NCBI GenBank assembly: GCA_902496125.1
Contig: CABUZU010000081.1
Coordinates: 1 to 9,177 of the forward strand
Direction: 5' to 3'
Source of the DNA: an uncultured Lachnospiraceae bacterium
GTDB taxonomy: Bacteria; Bacillota; Clostridia; Lachnospirales; Lachnospiraceae
DNA length: 9,177 nucleotides
Shown: piece by piece, positions 1-3,560 of the stretch
How positions within the stretch are numbered: position 1 is the stretch's first letter
Layout of the letters: every line of letters starts with the position of its first letter
Notes under the pieces: generated by a model
Told to the model about the DNA's origin: nothing
Database searches by the model: none
What the model saw: the letters and a program-made list of their open reading frames with translations, nothing else
Made by a program: the position numbers and the translations under genes

Positions 1-547
1 CAATCCCATTACGAGCATTTTTATCATCTGAACAAAATACATAAATTTGTTGTCCAAACTTCATATTTAAAACTTGTAACAATATATATGATTTTAATTC
101 TCCAAGATTTTTCCCTGTTCCTATGCTATCACAATCTATCGACAATTTTGCTAGAAATTCCTCTCTCTTTATATACAAGCTATTTACTTTAGCTAATTCG
201 ACAAAATTTTCTTCAAAGTATCCATATTTATAAGCATCACAAGCAGTTCTCAACATCTCTATATAAATTGCCTGTGCCAAATCTCCATAAATATCTGATA
301 ACTCATCCATAATCATTTCATCATCATAAAGATATATTTCGTGGTTTGCAACCTTATTTTCAAACCATTTAGGTACTTCAGCAACATTGTGACGTAAAAG
401 TTCAATACTTATCTGCTTATGACAATAAAAAGTATAATTTGGTATTTCCATAATCTTATCAATCAATCTGTTCTGATCATCCCTGCGTATCAAATGCGTC
501 TTGGAAATAAAATCCGTATCTAGCAAGGCGTATTTCTCATTTGCCAT
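1..547 (-). CDS. PIN-like nuclease-domain protein, partial (3' end off window)
   Basis: Reading the minus strand from ATG at 547 gives an uninterrupted 182-codon frame that runs off the left edge, so the C-terminus is missing. The N-terminus LLDTDFISK (residues 8-16), an acidic residue in a helix (E49 in ISIELLRH), a GTGKNLGE stretch (143-150) and a hydrophobic strand ending in FCSDDKNAR (171-179) follow the spacing of PIN-domain metal-binding acids (candidates D10/D12, E49, E150, D174/D175). PIN proteins are usually Mg2+/Mn2+-dependent RNases, often toxins. The gene follows the ImmA-type peptidase by 9 bp. An AAGG ribosome binding site (555-558) overlaps that gene's stop codon, so translation is probably coupled. 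The PIN assignment comes from motif pattern only. The middle (residues 60-130) matches nothing I can name, so a PIN-like fold of another family is possible. Confidence 0.75.
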   Translation of the reverse strand, partial: MANEKYALLDTDFISKTHLIRRDDQNRLIDKIMEIPNYTFYCHKQISIELLRHNVAEVPKWFENKVANHEIYLYDDEMIMDELSDIYGDLAQAIYIEMLRTACDAYKYGYFEENFVELAKVNSLYIKREEFLAKLSIDCDSIGTGKNLGELKSYILLQVLNMKFGQQIYVFCSDDKNARNGI

Positions 548-556
548 ATATTTACC

Positions 557-1378
557 TTATCTTTCTTTTTTGAATTCTTTTCCAAGTTTATCTAAGTACT
601 CTTTATCTGATCTCTCTCTTGTATCAATAAGCAATTCATGCTCAGAATTAAAAGCTATATTTTCAAGTAAACTTCCGTAATGAATCAATTCGTTACTATT
701 TCGTTGCCATTTTCGAGCCTTATCTGTTAATTCAATTCTATCTGCTACATAAGTTTTACTTATTCTAAGTAATTCCTTAGCTTTTCTTTCATCAAGTATT
801 CCAAACTCAACCAATCTCAAAACAACGGCTTTATATGGAAGTGCAAATATATCCATTAATACAATTATTCCATCAATATCTAAATTTTCTTTAGAAAGAC
901 CAAACATTCTAAATTGTTCTATTAAACTTGTATCTGGCATAAGCAACAATCCTGCAAATGCATTTGCTTCTAAATCCTCTTGTGATGTTGCTTCTTCATC
1001 AAATATTCTTGAATATAATAAGGAACCACCTGTAATAGTACTTGTATTAATATCTTCTGCATAGCAATGAATATGATACAACTCATGCGCTGTTGCGAAA
1101 ATCTGTTTACAAATAGGTAAATCAGAATTAATACACAGAAAAATAGTACCTTTTTTGATAAATGTAAATGCCCAAAGCTCATCATCCTTAAATGGATATC
1201 TAAGTACTTCTAAGGATAATTCTCTCTTTCTAGCATAGTTTAAAACAATACCAAATATAGCATCTCTTATAATTGTGCTTCCACAATAATTAACTGCAAA
1301 CGCTTTAGACAATTCATTAATTTTTTCAAATTGTACAATTTGCTTTTTGTATAAGCTTTCACTAATAATATCTGCCAT
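557..1378 (-). CDS. ImmA/IrrE family zinc metallo-endopeptidase
   Basis: A 273-residue protein. It carries the gluzincin-type motif HELYH at residues 98-102 (two zinc histidines and the catalytic Glu). Downstream is EANAFAGLLLMP (137-148), the family hallmark that supplies the third acidic ligand. Known members (ImmA of ICEBs1, IrrE/PprI of Deinococcus) cleave or inactivate a partner XRE repressor when triggered by stress. Here the partner is encoded immediately upstream: its TAA stop overlaps this ATG by one base (TAATG), so the two are translationally coupled. About 100 residues follow the catalytic domain, with a charged C-terminus. They are not a domain I can name and may be the sensing or partner-binding part. 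The PIN-like gene follows 9 bp later in the same reading frame. No signal peptide is seen, so it is cytoplasmic. The family call is firm; the substrate is inferred from context. Confidence 0.93.
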   Translation of the reverse strand: MADIISESLYKKQIVQFEKINELSKAFAVNYCGSTIIRDAIFGIVLNYARKRELSLEVLRYPFKDDELWAFTFIKKGTIFLCINSDLPICKQIFATAHELYHIHCYAEDINTSTITGGSLLYSRIFDEEATSQEDLEANAFAGLLLMPDTSLIEQFRMFGLSKENLDIDGIIVLMDIFALPYKAVVLRLVEFGILDERKAKELLRISKTYVADRIELTDKARKWQRNSNELIHYGSLLENIAFNSEHELLIDTRERSDKEYLDKLGKEFKKER

Positions 1379-1752
1379 TAAAAATCATTTTCCTCCATCA
1401 TTTTCATTCCATTTTCTCTTACTTTTTTATGGAATAAAATCATATCTGAAAGCCTATCTGCTATTTCTAATGCATTTTTTGCTTGTTCAGACTCAATTTT
1501 TCCCATAAATACATGTATAGCATTTGTTTCAGGTGTGTTCTGCGAAATTTTTGTCAATTCTTCCATCTTAACACCAAGAAAATCTGCTATTTGTTTCAAC
1601 TCTATAGCATTAATCATACGTGCACCATTAAGCATTTTACTTACCGTCTGCTTATTAGTCTGCAATGCTTTCACAAGGTCAACTTGTTTTTTATTTTGTT
1701 TTTTTAGAATTGTAAGGATATTTCTGGCAATTATCATATTTATATCATTCAT
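1378..1752 (-). CDS. XRE-family helix-turn-helix transcriptional regulator
   Basis: A 124-residue protein with an N-terminal HTH_3 domain at about residues 7-66. The segment KKQVDLVKALQTNKQTVSKM forms the helix-turn-helix, followed by LNGARMINAIELKQIADFLG, the typical recognition and fourth helices. The C-terminal half (about 75-124) is helical and charged and probably serves for dimerisation or as the ImmA target. The start is ATG at 1750-1752, preceded by AGGTG at 1758-1762 with a 5-nt gap. It is the first gene of the operon, directly behind a strong promoter, and its stop overlaps the start of the peptidase gene. By analogy with ImmR/ImmA and DdrO/IrrE pairs it is probably an autorepressor that the peptidase removes. 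An antitoxin role towards the PIN-like protein is possible but not shown by the sequence. Confidence 0.93.
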   Translation of the reverse strand: MNDINMIIARNILTILKKQNKKQVDLVKALQTNKQTVSKMLNGARMINAIELKQIADFLGVKMEELTKISQNTPETNAIHVFMGKIESEQAKNALEIADRLSDMILFHKKVRENGMKMMEENDF

Positions 1753-1788
1753 ATTAACACCTACCTTAAAATCAATCTTTCTAATTAT

Positions 1789-1817
1789 ATTATATGCTAT
1801 TGTTTTTATTTAGTCAA
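1789..1817 (-). promoter_or_regulatory. Promoter of the XRE-ImmA-PIN operon
   Basis: On the minus strand, TTGACT (1812-1817) and a perfect TATAAT (1789-1794) are separated by 17 nt, a near-consensus sigma-A promoter. The predicted start lies about 25-30 nt before the XRE ribosome binding site. No other promoter is apparent for the three genes. Confidence 0.85.
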
Positions 1818-1832
1818 TAATATAGTTACTAA
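1810..1832. promoter_or_regulatory. Candidate XRE operator (inverted repeat over the -35 box)
   Basis: TTAGTCAA (1810-1817) and GTTACTAA (1825-1832) form an imperfect inverted repeat (TTAGT/ACTAA half-sites, centres 15 bp apart). It overlaps the -35 element of the operon promoter. The position suits autorepression by the first-gene XRE protein. A short A+T-rich dyad can arise by chance, so this is tentative. Confidence 0.35.
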
Positions 1833-1910
1833 TTTAATATTTAAATTATAATTATTCCTATTTTAGTTACTTATTGGATTTATCTACAAAGGGTCCTAAA
1901 TCTTTGCATC

Positions 1911-2052
1911 CTAAGAATATTGTAATTTAATGACCGATGATTCCTCAGTGTCAATTTCTATCAAAAAATACTGCGTTGAAAAGATTGGCAAATTAGGCAT
2001 TGTTGTGCCAGTAGTCATTCTCAATGATATCAGATGTGATTTTTTTACTCAT
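1911..2052 (-). pseudogene. Remnant of Rpn/PD-(D/E)XK nuclease transposase-like gene (N-terminal piece)
   Basis: An intact ribosome binding site (AGGAG, 2059-2063) and ATG (2050-2052) open a frame reading MSKKITSDIIENDYWHNNA. It stops at TAA (1993-1995), then continues in the same frame as FANLFNAVFFDR to about 1957. After a one-base frame change, EIDTEESSVIKLQYS is read from 1958 to the TAG at 1911-1913. From memory, this order (ENDYWHNNAQ-FADLFNAV-F-DG, then an acidic DTEES segment) is the N-terminus of the Rpn-like PD-(D/E)XK nuclease/transposase proteins abundant in Lachnospiraceae. The TAA sits where the family has Gln (CAA), a C-to-T nonsense change. About ten residues between the two blocks appear deleted, and the remaining roughly 250 residues are gone. 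The family recognition needs a homology search; the decay pattern itself is visible. Confidence 0.6.
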
Positions 2053-2076
2053 AAGTCGCTCCTTTTAGACTATTTG

Positions 2077-2100
2077 TAAAGTCTTCTTATAGTGACTTTA
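2077..2100. repeat. Short inverted repeat upstream of the transposase-like remnant
   Basis: TAAAGTC (2077-2083) and GACTTTA (2094-2100) are perfect 7-bp arms around a 10-nt loop, about 25 bp upstream of the remnant's start codon. This may be a leftover leader hairpin or operator of the dead gene. No function can be assigned. Confidence 0.4.
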
Positions 2101-2154
2101 AAGTAATATAAATTGGAGGAATATTTAACTATTTTTTTAGTATATATAATTATA

Positions 2155-2186
2155 TAATAAAATAGGGAGATAAAAACTTATCTCCC
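2155..2186 (-). terminator. Terminator-like hairpin reading leftward
   Basis: GGGAGATAA (2165-2173) and TTATCTCCC (2178-2186) form a perfect 9-bp stem with a 4-nt loop. Read on the minus strand the stem is followed by TATTTTATT, a weak U-rich tail. On the plus strand the following bases are ACAAACC, so no terminator is expected in that direction. It would end a leftward transcript coming through the palindrome at 2202-2328; no intact gene for such a transcript is in the window. Confidence 0.5.
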
Positions 2187-2203
2187 ACAAACCAAAGGTT
2201 CGT
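2187..2203 (-). repeat. Small hairpin next to the palindrome
   Basis: On the minus strand ACGAACC-TTT-GGTTTGT folds into seven pairs, one of them G-U, with a 3-nt loop. It lies directly between the terminator-like hairpin and the long palindrome and shares two bases with the palindrome's arm. The pairing is better on the minus-strand RNA than on the plus strand. Confidence 0.35.
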
Positions 2204-2328
2204 AACCGCCTAATAATACCATGGATTTTCAACGATAAAAAAAATATGTCATAATCATTCTATATTAAACATAGAGACGTTTACTCTAAGTTTTATTTTT
2301 TTATACCGTGGTACTATTAGACGGTTAC
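2202..2328. repeat. 127-bp imperfect palindrome, MITE-like
   Basis: Two 23-bp arms, 2202-2224 (starting GTAACCGCCTAATAATACC) and 2306-2328 (ending ATTAGACGGTTAC), match as inverted repeats at 20 of 23 positions. Inside them, A+T-rich segments (A-run at 2236-2246, T-run at 2292-2304) can extend the stem. All three arm differences are transitions. In minus-strand RNA two become G-U pairs, in plus-strand RNA only one. The size, terminal inverted repeats and lack of coding capacity fit a miniature inverted-repeat transposable element. No clear target-site duplication is seen, so a structured RNA element read leftward is the alternative. Confidence 0.5.
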
Positions 2329-2406
2329 ATTTCAATATCTTTACAAATTTCTGAAAATCTTTTTTCTCCATTATATTTAGCAAATAAATCTAAATCTTAT
2401 TAACAA

Positions 2407-2435
2407 TTGCTACTCTCTATTTTTTCTGATATAAT
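2407..2435 (+). promoter_or_regulatory. pilT promoter
   Basis: TTGCTA (2407-2412), a 17-nt spacer and a perfect TATAAT (2430-2435) make a good sigma-A promoter. Transcription would start near 2442, leaving a leader of about 28 nt before the pilT ATG. It therefore rules out the in-frame TTG at 2407 as the start codon. Confidence 0.75.
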
Positions 2436-2455
2436 CATTCCATATACAAATCAGA

Positions 2456-2463
2456 AAGAAGGA
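2456..2463 (+). promoter_or_regulatory. Ribosome binding site fixing the pilT start at 2470
   Basis: AAGAAGGA lies 6 nt before ATG (2470-2472). The frame is open upstream to a TTG at 2407, but that codon lies in the -35 box of the promoter and has no ribosome binding site. The 354-residue form is therefore preferred. Confidence 0.8.
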
Positions 2464-2469
2464 CTCCTA

Positions 2470-3534
2470 ATGAGTGAATTAAATACAATTAAAATCTTAA
2501 AGGAAGCAACGAACAATCACGCTTCTGATATCTTTATCGTTGCTGGTCTTCCCTTATCTTATAAAATAAATGGAATTTTACATCATGAAGGTGAACGCTT
2601 AATGCCTAATGACACGGAACTAATACTTAGCGATATTTATAAGTTTGCTAACAATCGTGATATTGAAAAGTTTAAAGAAAATGGAGATGATGACTTTTCA
2701 TTTGCAATTCCAGGGTTTTCTCGTTACCGTGTAAGTACCTATAAACAAAGAGGTTCTTTTGCAGCTGTTATTCGTGTCATCACCTTTACCCTTCCAAATC
2801 CAATGGACCTTGGCATTCCAGAATCAGTTATGAATATGACCGAACACAATAAAGGACTTGTACTAGTAACTGGTCCTGCAGGCAGTGGAAAATCGACAAC
2901 ACTTGCCTGTTTAATTGATGCAATTAACAATACCAAATCTGGTCATATCATTACACTTGAAGACCCACTTGAATTTTTACATCGTCATAAAAAGAGCATT
3001 GTAAGTCAGCGTGAAATTTCTACTGATACGAATAGTTATCTTGTTGCCCTTCGTGCTGCGCTTCGCCAAAGTCCCGATGTCATCTTACTTGGTGAAATGC
3101 GTGATTTTGAAACCATTCAGACTGCTATGACTGCTGCTGAAACGGGTCATTTAGTACTCTCTAGCCTTCATACAATTGGAGCTGCCAATACCATTGATCG
3201 AATTATTGATGTATTTGAACCCAGTCAACAACGTCAAATCGCTGTTCAACTTTCTATGGTTCTACAAGCGGTGGTTTCCCAACAACTTGTTCCTACGATG
3301 GATGGACTTTTGATTCCTGCATTTGAAATCATGACTTTAACTCCTGCGATTCGAAATATGATTCGTGACAATAAAATCCATCAAATCGAAGGAATTGTCT
3401 ATAGCTCGGCAAAGCCTGATATGATTTCAATGGATAATAGCCTATTACAGCTTTTTAGACAAAAACAAATCACAAAGCAAACTGCATTAGAATTTGCCAC
3501 AAATCCAGAGGTACTACAAAAGAAACTTATCTAA
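2470..3534 (+). CDS. pilT: PilT-type type IV pilus retraction ATPase
   Basis: A 354-residue secretion-type hexameric ATPase, the usual length for PilT. Visible motifs in order: an N-terminal PAS-like domain (about 1-110); Walker A GPAGSGKST (135-143); Asp box LEDPLEFLH (163-171); Walker B DVILLGEMRD (203-212); His box TGHLVLSSLHT (225-235); and AIRNMIRD (293-300). The last corresponds to the AIRNLIRE motif that marks PilT rather than the assembly ATPase PilB. The C-terminal MDNSLLQLF (321-329) is also typical. PilT works at the cytoplasmic base of the type IV pilus and depolymerises the pilin fibre, driving twitching and adhesion changes. It has its own promoter and no pilus gene beside it here, so the rest of the machine must be encoded elsewhere. 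It converges with the cyclic di-GMP operon, and the two share a terminator. Confidence 0.95.
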   Translation: MSELNTIKILKEATNNHASDIFIVAGLPLSYKINGILHHEGERLMPNDTELILSDIYKFANNRDIEKFKENGDDDFSFAIPGFSRYRVSTYKQRGSFAAVIRVITFTLPNPMDLGIPESVMNMTEHNKGLVLVTGPAGSGKSTTLACLIDAINNTKSGHIITLEDPLEFLHRHKKSIVSQREISTDTNSYLVALRAALRQSPDVILLGEMRDFETIQTAMTAAETGHLVLSSLHTIGAANTIDRIIDVFEPSQQRQIAVQLSMVLQAVVSQQLVPTMDGLLIPAFEIMTLTPAIRNMIRDNKIHQIEGIVYSSAKPDMISMDNSLLQLFRQKQITKQTALEFATNPEVLQKKLI

Positions 3535-3560
3535 AAAAGGGAGCATCTGCTCCCTAAAAT
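3533..3560. terminator. Bidirectional intrinsic terminator between convergent operons
   Basis: GGGAGC (3539-3544), loop ATCT and GCTCCC (3549-3554) form a 6-bp GC-rich stem, extendable by an A-T pair. It is flanked by AAAAAA on the left (a U-run when read leftward) and by TAAAATTTTT on the right (U-rich when read rightward). It lies 4 bp after the pilT stop. Its last base is also part of the TAG stop (3554-3556) of the opposite gene. Confidence 0.8.

Larger units (their letters stand above)
1818..2469. other. Long intergenic scar region without an intact gene
   Basis: About 650 bp separate the XRE promoter from the pilT start, with no intact coding region on either strand. The supported contents are a decayed transposase-like gene start (1911-2052), an inverted repeat (2077-2100), a terminator-like hairpin (2165-2186), a small hairpin (2187-2203), a 127-bp imperfect palindrome (2202-2328) and the pilT promoter (2407-2435). 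The stretches 1833-1910 and 2101-2160 are plain A+T-rich sequence in which I see nothing further. The area reads as a decayed junction between the accessory operon on the left and more core-like genes on the right. Confidence 0.6.

Noticed and set aside
1483..1813. Plus-strand open frames opposite the XRE gene
   Set aside because: They are hydrophobic, Cys/Phe-rich translations typical of antisense frames over A+T-rich genes, with no ribosome binding site or recognisable motif. The minus-strand XRE domain explains the sequence.
2115..2120. GGAGGA on the plus strand, like a ribosome binding site
   Set aside because: No start codon follows within a usable distance; TTTAACTATTTTTTTAG is not coding.
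2325..2396. Minus-strand 23-codon stretch with protein-like composition (contains KYNGEKRFSEICKDIEM)
   Set aside because: It is preceded in frame by two stops and has no start codon or ribosome binding site. It may be the C-terminal stub of a lost gene, but it is too short to assign, so it is not listed as a feature.
2407..2469. Longer pilT form starting at TTG 2407 (21 extra residues)
   Set aside because: The TTG is the -35 box of a good promoter, the extension would precede the transcription start, and ATG 2470 has a proper ribosome binding site and gives the usual PilT N-terminus.
2101..2469. Possible cyclic di-GMP riboswitch upstream of pilT
   Set aside because: I looked for GEMM-type conserved loops and a leader of suitable length. 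The leader from the predicted start is only about 28 nt, and no such motif is visible.
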